From the NCBI GenBank assembly GCA_040222235.1, contig JAVKDO010000108.1, forward strand, positions 27,149 to 91,148: a stretch of DNA of 64,000 bases, given 5' to 3'. The position numbers and the translations under genes were made by a program. This document shows, piece by piece, positions 25,942 to 34,454 of the stretch. The notes beneath the pieces were generated by a model. That model was not told the origin of the DNA and searched no databases. It saw only the letters and a program-made list of their open reading frames with translations. Position 1 is the first letter of the stretch. Each line of letters begins with the position of its first letter. Origin of the DNA: UBA6059 sp040222235. GTDB taxonomy: Bacteria; Bacteroidota; Bacteroidia; Cytophagales; Cyclobacteriaceae.

Positions 25942-28900
25942 ATGTTGTTAGCTATGATTTTTTCGAAGACACACGTAAAGCACTCAGTGTTACTATTTAT
26001 TTTAACCGCTCTGCTATCAAGCTCTAATATTCTATTTGCCCAGAATGCGTTTATTACCACTTGGACTACCAATCTTGGTCCTGGATCAACCGATCAAGTA
26101 ACGATACCAATAACAGGCAGTGGATATAACTATTCTGTTGACTGGGGTGACGGCTCTTCTTCAAGTAATGTTAACGGTCAGGTTACGCATAACTATTCCA
26201 GCCCCGGAACTTACACTATCTCAATTGATGGCGACTTCCCTAGACCAAATTTCGGATCAACGAACCCTCATAAACTAGTTTCCATAGATCAATGGGGGGA
26301 TATAGCCTGGGACTCAATGAAAAGTGGGTTTTTAAATTGTACCAACATGGTAATCAATGCTACCGATACCCCTAATCTAAGTGGTGTAACTGATATGTGG
26401 AGAATGCTATATAACGCAGAATCTGTAACCGGAGGTTTGTCGCATTGGGATGTTTCAAATGTCACTAGCATGGAGTTGATGTTAGCTTATGCAGATTCAT
26501 TCAATGAAGATTTAAACCTCTGGGATGTCTCTTCAGTTACTAATATGCAGGACATGTTTCATAGCGCCAGCGCCTTTGATGGCAATATTTCTTCCTGGGA
26601 TGTGTCAAATGTATCTAATATGCAGCGCATGTTCAATTATGCGGATTCCTTTAGCAGCGACTTGTCAAATTGGGATGTTTCGTCAGTGACGAATATGAAA
26701 AGCATGTTTAGTCAAGCCACATCATTTAATGGAGACTTATCTGCCTGGGACGTGAGCAGTGTTACGACTATGGAAACAATGTTTGGATGGGCGCAATCTT
26801 TTGTTGGAAACATCGGTAACTGGGATGTCTCCAATGTTACTGATTTTTCTGGGATGTTCTCATCTGCTACATCCTTCGATGGAGATGTTGGTACATGGAA
26901 CATTGCTAGCGCTTCATACTTAAATGGTATGCTCGACCGTACTGAGTTTAGTGTTGCGCAGTATGAAGCCATTCTCTATGGTTGGTCACAACTCTCTCAG
27001 ATACCACAGAATGTTACCCTAGGTTCATATGATTTGACGTATTGTGATACGACTTACAGAGATATCTTGGTCAACACCCATGGATGGACCATTACGGGTG
27101 ATGATCATTATTGTTCTGTTCCCTTTATTACTACTTGGGACACGAGAGACCTTGGTTCATCTGGTCCAATGAGCATTCAGGTTCCTGCATCAGGAACAGG
27201 CTTTGACTACACTGTAGATTGGGGAGATGGATCCTCCGACTCGAGTGTCACTTCTAGTATTACCCATACTTATGCCACACCTGGCGTCTATACAGTCTCT
27301 ATTGAGGGTGATTTTCCCAGACTTAGTTTCTATGGCAATCTTGATGGGATGAAGTTGAGGTCGATTGACCAATGGGGCAGCTTGCGTTGGGAACAACTCT
27401 CTTACGCGTTTTATGGCTGCAGACGGATGAAGATTTCCGCTACCGATAGTCCAGACCTATCCCGTGTCACTTCCACACGCTATATGTTCTATGATACAGA
27501 TTCTCTTACAGGCGATTTTAGTAATTGGGACGTGTCGAACATCACTAACATGAGCTATATGTTCTCAAGAAGTGCTATTAATGAGGATCTCAGTTCTTGG
27601 GATGTTTCAAATGTGCTTGTTATGGATCACATGTTTGACAGGGCATCAAACTTTAATGATAACATATCGAGTTGGAATGTTTCTCAAGTTTCCAACATGT
27701 CCAATATGTTTGAGTATGCTTCGCAGTTTGATCAAAACCTCGGGGACTGGAATGTTTCTAGTGTAACAAATATGTCCTCAATGTTAGATCACTCTGCTCT
27801 TAGCCTAGATAAGTACGACTCTACTCTACTGGGCTGGTCAAGCCTTCCAGGCCTTCAGCAGAATGTACCTCTCGGTGCTTCAGGCTTATTGTATTGTGAT
27901 AGCCAAGCTGATCGTTCATTTTTGATAAATAGCAAGGGGTGGCAGATTACGGGAGATGCTCTTGACTTAAGTTGCCCGGGCGCCTTCGTTACAACCTGGA
28001 ATACTGCAAATCCCGGTAGTACTTCAAACAATCAAATAAGAATACCAACTACTGGGTCAGGTTATAACTACTCTGTAGACTGGGGTGACGGAACGTCTTC
28101 CACGAATGTAACAGGATCAATAACTCATACTTATGCCAGTCCAGGCATCTATACGGTTTCGATTCTTGGAGACTTTCCCAGAATCTATTTCCTTACCAGA
28201 GGAACGGACCCAGAGAAGTTATTGAGTATCGAAGAATGGGGTAACATACAATGGCAGTCAATGGAGGGGGCTTTCTACAATTGCTCAAACCTAGTGGTCA
28301 ATGCGACGGACAGCCCGGACTTATCCAACGTGACTAGTACCGCATCCATGTTTAGAGGAGCGTCTTCTCTCACGGGAGATTTTAGCAATTGGGATGTAAG
28401 CGGTATTTCCCAAATGAATTTGATGTTTAAAAATGCCTCAAGCTTTAATTCGGATCTGAGTGGTTGGGATGTTGAAAATGTTACTTCAATGAGCGCGATG
28501 TTCTTCGGGGCGTCTAGTTTCAATTCAGATTTGAGTAGTTGGGATGTCACATCCGTGACGTGGATGACCTCTGTTTTCTTGCAAGCCACTTCATTTGATC
28601 AAAATTTGGGTATGTGGGATGTTTCAAGTGCTTCATACATGTCTAATATGTTAAGTGAATCAGGGCTTTCAAGAAGTAACTATGACTCTACGCTGATAGG
28701 CTGGGCAAACCTGTCAACTCTCCAGAACGGGGTGTACCTTGGAGCAGACAATCTGGCTTATTGCCTAGGGGATAGCGCAAGGTCAAAGTTGATCAATGAT
28801 TTTGGGTGGCAAATTGATGGTGATCTCATGTCTCACTCATGCGATGCGGTACAAGGTCAGGCTTTTGTAACTACATGGAATACGGCCTACTTTGGATATT

Positions 28901-30957
28901 CGGCAAACAACCAAATAAAAATCCCAGGACTTGGAGGAGGATTCGATTACTCTGTGGCTTGGGGAGACGGTACTTACTCAACTAATGTTACTGGGGGAAT
29001 CACGCATACCTATGACAGCTCAGGTATATATACAATTTCAATTCTTGGTGATTATCCGAGAATAAAATGGAATTCCTGGTCAAATGATAAAACAAAGCTC
29101 CTAAGAGTGGATCAATGGGGTACAAGTCAGTGGGATTCAATGATAAATTCCTTCTTAGGTTGCTCTAATATGACTTTGGCAGCTACTGATACTCCTGACC
29201 TATCCAATGTTACGAGCACGCGGTACATGTTTCGTAATGCTTCTTCTCTTACTGGCGACTTAAGCCAGTGGGATGTGAGTAGTGTTACTGATATGAGCGA
29301 TATGTTCTATTCGGCAAACTCTTTTACCTCTGACCTCAGTACATGGGACATATCTAATGTCACTACTATGTCTTCTATGTTCAGTAATTCCGGTATGACT
29401 TTGTCTGATTATGACGCGACAATATCTGGTTGGGCAGACTTACCTGGTTTACAACCAAATATTTACCTGGGAGCTTCTGGACTTACCTTTTGTAATAGCG
29501 AGAATGATCGCTCCTTTCTTATTGACAGTCTGGGTTGGCAGATAAGCGGGGATCAGCTTGATCCGGGCTGTGGATTTATAACGACATGGGACACCTCCAA
29601 ACCTGGTATCTCAGGCAATAATCAAATTACTATACCGACTTTTGGCACTGGGTATAATTACAGCGTAGACTGGGGTGATGGCACCTCTTCCACGAACGTC
29701 ACCGGCGATACTACTCATACCTATGGCAGCCCAGGTGTCTATGCAGTGTCGATTTCAGGAGCTTTCCCAAGGATATATTTCCAGAGTGGTTATGCGGATC
29801 CTGAAAAAATATTAAGTATTGACCAATGGGGTCTTATGCCGTGGCAATCAATGGCACATGCATTTACGGATTGCACGAATTTAACCATCTCTGCGACAGA
29901 CGCTCCTGACCTTTCCAATGTAACCAGCATGCGAAGAATGTTTACAGGGGACAGCTCTCTTGTCGATGGACTCTCTACGTGGGACGTGAGTAATGTTACT
30001 GACATGAAAGAGATGTTTCTGAATGCCACTTCTTTTGACTCTGATCTTAGCAGTTGGGATGTTGGAAGCGTTACCGACATGTGGGGCATGTTTCAAGGAG
30101 CTACTTCATTCAGCTCAGATTTAAGCAATTGGAACGTGAGTAATGTGACTACCACTGTGGCTATGTTTCTCTTCGCATCTTCTTTTGACTCTGACCTCAG
30201 CAGTTGGGATGTTTCATCTGTCACTAGTATGGGGCTAATGTTTACAGAAGCTTCATCTTTTGATTCAGACCTCAGTGCTTGGGATGTCTCCAGTGTAGAA
30301 AATACTTCCTGGATGTTTCATGATGCTACATCGTTCACTTCAGATTTAAATAGCTGGGATGTCAGCAGTGTGACTGATATGAAGGAGATGTTTTCTGATG
30401 CCGCTGTATTTAACTCAGATCTAAGCAGTTGGGATGTGAGCCAAGTTACGGACATGGAAGATGTGTTTTCAAATTCCGGACTTAGTGATGCTAATTATGA
30501 TACTTTGCTCGTGGCTTGGTCGCAATTGACCGTACAGCCTAATGTAACCTTGGGAGCTAATGGCCTTGCATACTGTTATGGAGATTCCGCAAGACAACAT
30601 TTGATTGATTCGGTCGGATGGCTTTTTGTTGGTGATGCTTTAGCCGGGAGCTGTGGTCAAGGTGGGAGTCGTCTGCTAACCGAGGATGACGATGCTTCAA
30701 TGAATCAAGCCTTGTTGCTAAGCGAAACCTCCGAGATATTGCTATATCCTAATCCGACCTATGACATCTTGAATATCAGGATGCCAGGGGATAAAATTGG
30801 AAACCTAAAACTGTTTAATTTAAATGGACGTCTTGTCGATCAACTGGAGTATTCGAATAAGATAAATCTGTCGGATCGACTACCGGGTATTTATATATTG
30901 ATGATCACCCAAGAAACTGGTAGATCGACCTATCATAAAGTAGTAAGAAGAGAATAG
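25942..30957 (+). CDS. Giant BspA-like (DUF285) surface protein with five PKD-DUF285 modules and T9SS sorting domain
   Basis: The 1671-residue protein has a signal peptide ending ILFAQ (Met1 or Met5 start). Five modules follow, each opening with F[IV]TTW-T (about residues 36, 395, 675, 975 and 1212), a PKD-like stretch with VDWGDG (VAWGDG in the fourth) and T-TY-SPG-YTVSI-GDFPR, then three to seven DUF285 repeats (WDVSSVTDM--MF--A-SF-SDLS). Each module closes with a conserved cap: LS---YD--L-GW--L, LGA-GL-YC and GW-I-GD. Modules differ mainly in repeat number, as expected from unequal recombination. The C-terminus (LLYPNPTYDILNI, LFNLNGRLV, PGIYILMI) is a type A T9SS sorting domain. It lacks the LRR, cadherin and MBG parts of its neighbour. 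Function is inferred as surface adhesion. Confidence 0.9.
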   Translation: MLLAMIFSKTHVKHSVLLFILTALLSSSNILFAQNAFITTWTTNLGPGSTDQVTIPITGSGYNYSVDWGDGSSSSNVNGQVTHNYSSPGTYTISIDGDFPRPNFGSTNPHKLVSIDQWGDIAWDSMKSGFLNCTNMVINATDTPNLSGVTDMWRMLYNAESVTGGLSHWDVSNVTSMELMLAYADSFNEDLNLWDVSSVTNMQDMFHSASAFDGNISSWDVSNVSNMQRMFNYADSFSSDLSNWDVSSVTNMKSMFSQATSFNGDLSAWDVSSVTTMETMFGWAQSFVGNIGNWDVSNVTDFSGMFSSATSFDGDVGTWNIASASYLNGMLDRTEFSVAQYEAILYGWSQLSQIPQNVTLGSYDLTYCDTTYRDILVNTHGWTITGDDHYCSVPFITTWDTRDLGSSGPMSIQVPASGTGFDYTVDWGDGSSDSSVTSSITHTYATPGVYTVSIEGDFPRLSFYGNLDGMKLRSIDQWGSLRWEQLSYAFYGCRRMKISATDSPDLSRVTSTRYMFYDTDSLTGDFSNWDVSNITNMSYMFSRSAINEDLSSWDVSNVLVMDHMFDRASNFNDNISSWNVSQVSNMSNMFEYASQFDQNLGDWNVSSVTNMSSMLDHSALSLDKYDSTLLGWSSLPGLQQNVPLGASGLLYCDSQADRSFLINSKGWQITGDALDLSCPGAFVTTWNTANPGSTSNNQIRIPTTGSGYNYSVDWGDGTSSTNVTGSITHTYASPGIYTVSILGDFPRIYFLTRGTDPEKLLSIEEWGNIQWQSMEGAFYNCSNLVVNATDSPDLSNVTSTASMFRGASSLTGDFSNWDVSGISQMNLMFKNASSFNSDLSGWDVENVTSMSAMFFGASSFNSDLSSWDVTSVTWMTSVFLQATSFDQNLGMWDVSSASYMSNMLSESGLSRSNYDSTLIGWANLSTLQNGVYLGADNLAYCLGDSARSKLINDFGWQIDGDLMSHSCDAVQGQAFVTTWNTAYFGYSANNQIKIPGLGGGFDYSVAWGDGTYSTNVTGGITHTYDSSGIYTISILGDYPRIKWNSWSNDKTKLLRVDQWGTSQWDSMINSFLGCSNMTLAATDTPDLSNVTSTRYMFRNASSLTGDLSQWDVSSVTDMSDMFYSANSFTSDLSTWDISNVTTMSSMFSNSGMTLSDYDATISGWADLPGLQPNIYLGASGLTFCNSENDRSFLIDSLGWQISGDQLDPGCGFITTWDTSKPGISGNNQITIPTFGTGYNYSVDWGDGTSSTNVTGDTTHTYGSPGVYAVSISGAFPRIYFQSGYADPEKILSIDQWGLMPWQSMAHAFTDCTNLTISATDAPDLSNVTSMRRMFTGDSSLVDGLSTWDVSNVTDMKEMFLNATSFDSDLSSWDVGSVTDMWGMFQGATSFSSDLSNWNVSNVTTTVAMFLFASSFDSDLSSWDVSSVTSMGLMFTEASSFDSDLSAWDVSSVENTSWMFHDATSFTSDLNSWDVSSVTDMKEMFSDAAVFNSDLSSWDVSQVTDMEDVFSNSGLSDANYDTLLVAWSQLTVQPNVTLGANGLAYCYGDSARQHLIDSVGWLFVGDALAGSCGQGGSRLLTEDDDASMNQALLLSETSEILLYPNPTYDILNIRMPGDKIGNLKLFNLNGRLVDQLEYSNKINLSDRLPGIYILMITQETGRSTYHKVVRRE

Positions 30958-30986
30958 TTGTTATTTCTGTAATAAACTTGTCGATG

Positions 30987-31021
30987 GGGCACTTACTGAA
31001 AGGTAAGTGCCCTTCTTTTTT
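30987..31021 (+). terminator. Terminator of the second BspA-like gene
   Basis: GGGCACTTAC and GTAAGTGCCC form a 10-bp stem around TGAAAG, followed by TTC and six Ts. It shares most bases, including the flank GATG, with the terminator at 25802. Confidence 0.88.
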
Positions 31022-31107
31022 CCAGTTGTTTTGTTCTTTAAGGGGCCATCAAGGGCTTGATAAACTATCTTCCTTAGATTTACGTTTTCAAAGCAAAATC
31101 GGAAGAT

Positions 31108-31599
31108 ATGTACGTACCCTTTGATCAACTTCCTGACCACTCGCGTCTTTGGATTTATCAGTCCAGCCGCCCTTTCATGGAGGAGGAGCAGATGCAGATT
31201 TCGATAGGACTTAAGAGCTTTTGCGAGCAATGGAATGCACATCAGCAGCAGCTCAACAGTTCTTATGACATCCGCTATGATAGATTCATTATTTTGTCAG
31301 TAGACGAAGGAGTCCATGCGGCCAGCGGGTGTTCTATAGACAGCTCCGTGGCAGTGATCAGGCAGGTGGCAGAGCAGTTCGGGGTAGACATGTTCAACAG
31401 GCTAGATCAGGCATTGCTGCTCGATGAGCAAGTGGAAGTGAAGAGCCTAGCGGAAATAAAAAAGGAGCTTGCAGAGGAAACGCTTTCTGAGGACACAAAA
31501 GTTTTCAATAACTTAGTAATGGACTTAGCGGAGTTTAAGTCGGGTTGGATTGTACCAATTGCCGACTCTTGGCTGTCAAGGTTTGTGCCTGTCAATTAG
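31108..31599 (+). CDS. Conserved Bacteroidota protein, 163 residues, function unknown
   Basis: The protein opens MYVPFDQLPDHSRLWIYQSSRPF, which I associate with a widespread Bacteroidota family often labelled 'ABC transporter ATPase' in annotation pipelines. No Walker A, signature or Walker B motif is present here, so that label is not supported. Visible features are FC-QWNAHQQQL, YDRFIILSVDE, a Ser/Cys-rich ASGCSIDSS and a C-terminal segment FNNLV-DLAEFKSGWIVPIADSW. It has no signal peptide or membrane helix and is presumably cytoplasmic. It lies alone between a terminator and the PorE-like lipoprotein gene 45 bases downstream. Confidence 0.75.
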   Translation: MYVPFDQLPDHSRLWIYQSSRPFMEEEQMQISIGLKSFCEQWNAHQQQLNSSYDIRYDRFIILSVDEGVHAASGCSIDSSVAVIRQVAEQFGVDMFNRLDQALLLDEQVEVKSLAEIKKELAEETLSEDTKVFNNLVMDLAEFKSGWIVPIADSWLSRFVPVN

Positions 31600-31644
31600 G
31601 GGCTTAGGTAGTATGATTTGTTTTCTGAGCACAATTTGGGAATT

Positions 31645-33648
31645 ATGAAAAAGGGGTTTGTCTTTCTGTGGCTTTTAGTTTTGGCAATTGGGTGTAACCC
31701 CCTCAAGAAGGCTGAAAAGAGCTTTGCAAGAGAGGAGTTTAACTCAGTAATCAATCACTATAAGGGGTCAGTTAAACCCGGCGATGCGGAGGTCAATTAC
31801 ATTCTTGCAGAGGCATACAGACGATCCAATCAAATAGAGCAATCGACTCCCTACTACGAAGCAGCGATTAAAGCGGGGATTGACAAAGAAATAGCAAACT
31901 ACTTTTATGCTAAGTCTCTTCAGGCCAATGGGCAATATGACAAGGCCGCAGAAGTACTCGATAGTTATATAGAAAGAGGTCAGGATGAGGAGGCGCTGGC
32001 AGTAGCTAATAGCGAAATCCGAAATTTGGCGCGAATCGACGAAGTAAAAGAGAAGCCGAATTACTTCAAAGTAAAAAATCTAGAAGCAATTAATACACCA
32101 GGTGCGGAATACTCTGCCGTCTACAATAATGGCGAAATCTACTTCACGTCTAATAGAACCAGCAATCGGATCTACAAAGGTACGGGTACTGGCTTCACGG
32201 ATATCTACAAGGTAAAATCCAGAGGTGCAGTCGTGGACATGAGTTCGCTCAAGGCGCTAGAGGCACTGATCAACGACCCTAGTGTCAACGAGGGATCGGT
32301 TACTTTCTCAAGAGACGGTACATTGATGATTTATGCTAAGGGCAATAGTGGCAAATCAAGTGGCACGGAAAACGTCGACCTCTACTTCGCCCGCTACCGC
32401 AATGGTAAGTGGTTCACCCCACGGATGCTCAATATCAATGATGATGAATTCTGGGACTCTTGTCCCTCCTTAACAGCAGACGCCAAGACACTCTACTTTG
32501 CCTCCAATCGCCCTGGAGGGTTCGGAGGTACAGACATTTATTCTGCTAAGCTCAATAGAAGAGGACGCTGGGTAGATGTAAGAAATGCAGGACCAGAGAT
32601 TAATACAGCAGGCAATGAGATGTTCCCTCACGTGGATGAGAATGGCACTCTCTACTTCTCGTCTGACGGACACACGGGACTTGGTCGCTTGGACATCTTC
32701 ACTGCTCGCCGAGAGTCAGGAGTGATTTCTATCGAAAACCCTGGAGCGCCGATCAATTCTACAGGAGATGATTTTGCGATGTACATGTACGACCCAGTCA
32801 GGGGCTTTCTGTCTTCTAATAGAGAAGGAGGCATGGGAGATGATGACATCTACACATTCATAAATGATGACCCGGATCTGAAGCTGGTCAACTACTTCCT
32901 GACCGGCGTGACTTACACAACAGATGAATCGGGTGCCCAAATACCGCTAGCGAGTACCAAGGTGATGCTCCTAGATAACGAGGATAATATGGTGGATGAG
33001 GTTTTTACGGGTACTGATGGTGCCTACAAATTCCGAGTTTATACTGAGGAAGACTATTATTTGATTGGAGAGAAGCCTGACTATTTTACTACACGTACTG
33101 GCTTTTCCACGGTAGGCAAGTCGGTAGATAAATCTACCTTGACAGAGATGGTGACCGATATCACCTTCGAGCAAGACTTAGTGTTGGATCAGATTATCCT
33201 GGAGAAGCCCATTGCCCTTGACAATATCTACTATGATCTCGACAAGTCAGACATACGCAGTGATGCGGCTAGGGAACTTAACAAGCTGGTCACCACAATG
33301 AAGGATAACCCTGAGATCTCTATCGAATTAAGCTCACACACGGACTCCAGAGCAGATAATGACTACAATATGAACCTGTCTCAGCGCAGGGCACAGTCAG
33401 CAGTCAACTACATTGTTTCACAGGGAATAGAGCAGGGTCGCCTGGTCGCCAGAGGATATGGAGAGACACGTCTGCTCATTGCGGATGCACAGACCGAAGA
33501 TCAACATCAGATCAACCGTCGAACAGAGTTTAAGGTCATTCGCTACGATCGCAGATCAGAGGAGGACAGTGACTATCTCGATGAGGATCGCTTCTTTATC
33601 AACTCTGGTGATGAGGATATCAATGACCCTGGAAGAGGAGGTAATTAA
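31645..33648 (+). CDS. porE: PorE-like T9SS lipoprotein: TPR, PD40 propeller, CRD and OmpA domains
   Basis: The ATG at 31645 is chosen because it gives a lipoprotein signal (MKKGFVFLWLLVLAIGC, lipidated Cys17); an in-frame upstream Met adds nine residues without a signal. The 667-residue product has TPR-like helices (about 20-125), a PD40/WD40-like beta-propeller (about 140-400, with FTSNRTSNRIYKG, DGTLMIYAKGN, LYFASNRPGGFGGTDIY), a carboxypeptidase-regulatory-like domain (about 430-520) and a C-terminal OmpA peptidoglycan-binding domain (about 527-650, IYYDLDKSDIRSDA, SSHTDSRADN, LSQRRAQSAV). This order is that of PorE, a periplasmic part of the type IX secretion apparatus. OmpA-PD40 paralogues are common in Bacteroidota, so the PorE assignment is probable rather than certain. 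Three T9SS-type cargo genes lie upstream. Confidence 0.75.
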   Translation: MKKGFVFLWLLVLAIGCNPLKKAEKSFAREEFNSVINHYKGSVKPGDAEVNYILAEAYRRSNQIEQSTPYYEAAIKAGIDKEIANYFYAKSLQANGQYDKAAEVLDSYIERGQDEEALAVANSEIRNLARIDEVKEKPNYFKVKNLEAINTPGAEYSAVYNNGEIYFTSNRTSNRIYKGTGTGFTDIYKVKSRGAVVDMSSLKALEALINDPSVNEGSVTFSRDGTLMIYAKGNSGKSSGTENVDLYFARYRNGKWFTPRMLNINDDEFWDSCPSLTADAKTLYFASNRPGGFGGTDIYSAKLNRRGRWVDVRNAGPEINTAGNEMFPHVDENGTLYFSSDGHTGLGRLDIFTARRESGVISIENPGAPINSTGDDFAMYMYDPVRGFLSSNREGGMGDDDIYTFINDDPDLKLVNYFLTGVTYTTDESGAQIPLASTKVMLLDNEDNMVDEVFTGTDGAYKFRVYTEEDYYLIGEKPDYFTTRTGFSTVGKSVDKSTLTEMVTDITFEQDLVLDQIILEKPIALDNIYYDLDKSDIRSDAARELNKLVTTMKDNPEISIELSSHTDSRADNDYNMNLSQRRAQSAVNYIVSQGIEQGRLVARGYGETRLLIADAQTEDQHQINRRTEFKVIRYDRRSEEDSDYLDEDRFFINSGDEDINDPGRGGN

Positions 33649-33667
33649 TTACTAGACTTCATAGTTA

Positions 33668-33957
33668 ATGAAATCAGCAGAGGAAATAGAGGCAAAAATC
33701 AGAAAAGTAAAACCTATACTTGAAAGTGAGTATGGCGTAAGCAGCATCGGTTATTTTGGATCTTACGCAAAGGGTAATGTCAAAAAGGGCTCGGATGTTG
33801 ACGTATTAGTTGATTTTTCGAAATCTATTGGCTGGAAATTCTTCGATTTGAAGGAATACCTTGAAAAAATTGTGGGTAAAGAAGTAGTCTAGTCACCCCC
33901 GGATCTTTAAAAAGAAGCCTTAAGGAGTCCATTCTTAAGGATGTTATTTACATATGA
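33668..33957 (+). pseudogene. MntA-type nucleotidyltransferase antitoxin, broken by a one-base deletion
   Basis: The frame from ATG 33668 encodes a minimal nucleotidyltransferase with GSYAKGNVKKGSDVDVLVDF (GS-x10-D-x-D), as in MntA, the antitoxin that adenylylates HepT. It stops at 33890-33892 straight after GKEVV. Shifting frame there restores the expected family ending: VTPGSLKRSLKESILKDVI then YI and a stop at 33955-33957. The local bases GTAGTCTAGTC would read V-D-L-V if a single A were restored (GTAGATCTAGTC). The restored stop overlaps the toxin ATG as ATGA, the usual arrangement. The catalytic DxD is intact, so the truncated 74-residue protein might retain some activity. A sequencing error would be the other explanation. 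Confidence 0.85.
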
Positions 33958-34310
33958 ACCCACACGGCTTCATTTCGTATGTTGAGGATATGATAGAGGC
34001 CATCGACAAAATCCTTCGTTATGTCGATGAGATCAATGGAATAAGTGAGTTCCTATCAAATGAAATGGCCGTGGATGCCGTCACACGAAACTTTGAAATT
34101 ATTGGAGAGGCCTCCAAAAATGTTCCAAAAGACATCAAAATGAGGTACGACGAGATTCCTTGGAAACAGATGTATGGACTAAGAAATTTCGCAATTCACT
34201 AGTACCATATCATTGATCCAGCGATACTCTGGGATATTATTGAGAATAATCTCGTTAAGAATAAAATTAGCCTTGAGCATTTGATTCAGAAAGAAACAAG
34301 TGTTGATTAA
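33954..34310 (+). pseudogene. HepT-type HEPN toxin, broken by a stop codon in its active-site motif
   Basis: The frame from ATG 33954 encodes a HEPN protein (MIEAIDKILRYVDEI, AVTRNFEIIGEASKNVP, PWKQMYGLRNFAIH). The family active site is R-x4-H-x-Y. Here the codon between His and Tyr is TAG (34200-34202), so translation ends LRNFAIH. Reading through gives YHIIDPAILWDIIENNLV and a natural stop at 34308-34310, completing about 118 residues. GAG to TAG is one base change (Glu is the common residue there). The truncated product lacks the catalytic Tyr and the last helix and should be inactive. The partner antitoxin just upstream is also broken. Confidence 0.87.
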
Positions 34311-34454
34311 AAGCCTTAGCAAACAAGGTATTAGATGCAATAAATAATTAAGCTTCACCCCTCACACCGGATGCTATTTGATTAAGACTGAAATCTCAAA
34401 CGTATTTTCACCTCGAGTTGAGAAAGTCGCTCCTGAAGGTTTTATTTTTGCCCC

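Noticed and set aside
20500..30500. Regular DNA repeats resembling a CRISPR array
   Set aside because: They encode in-frame DUF285 repeats with variable sequence; there are no identical repeats with unique spacers and no cas genes.
31108..31599. 'ABC transporter ATPase' label for the 163-residue protein
   Set aside because: No Walker A, signature or Walker B motif is present; I treat it as a conserved protein of unknown function.
31618..31644. Upstream Met as the start of the PorE-like gene
   Set aside because: It adds nine residues before a perfect lipoprotein signal that begins at 31645.
34443..34450. TATTTTTG as the purM promoter
   Set aside because: It matches the -7 element, but no -33 partner is seen and the start site would fall at the ATG.
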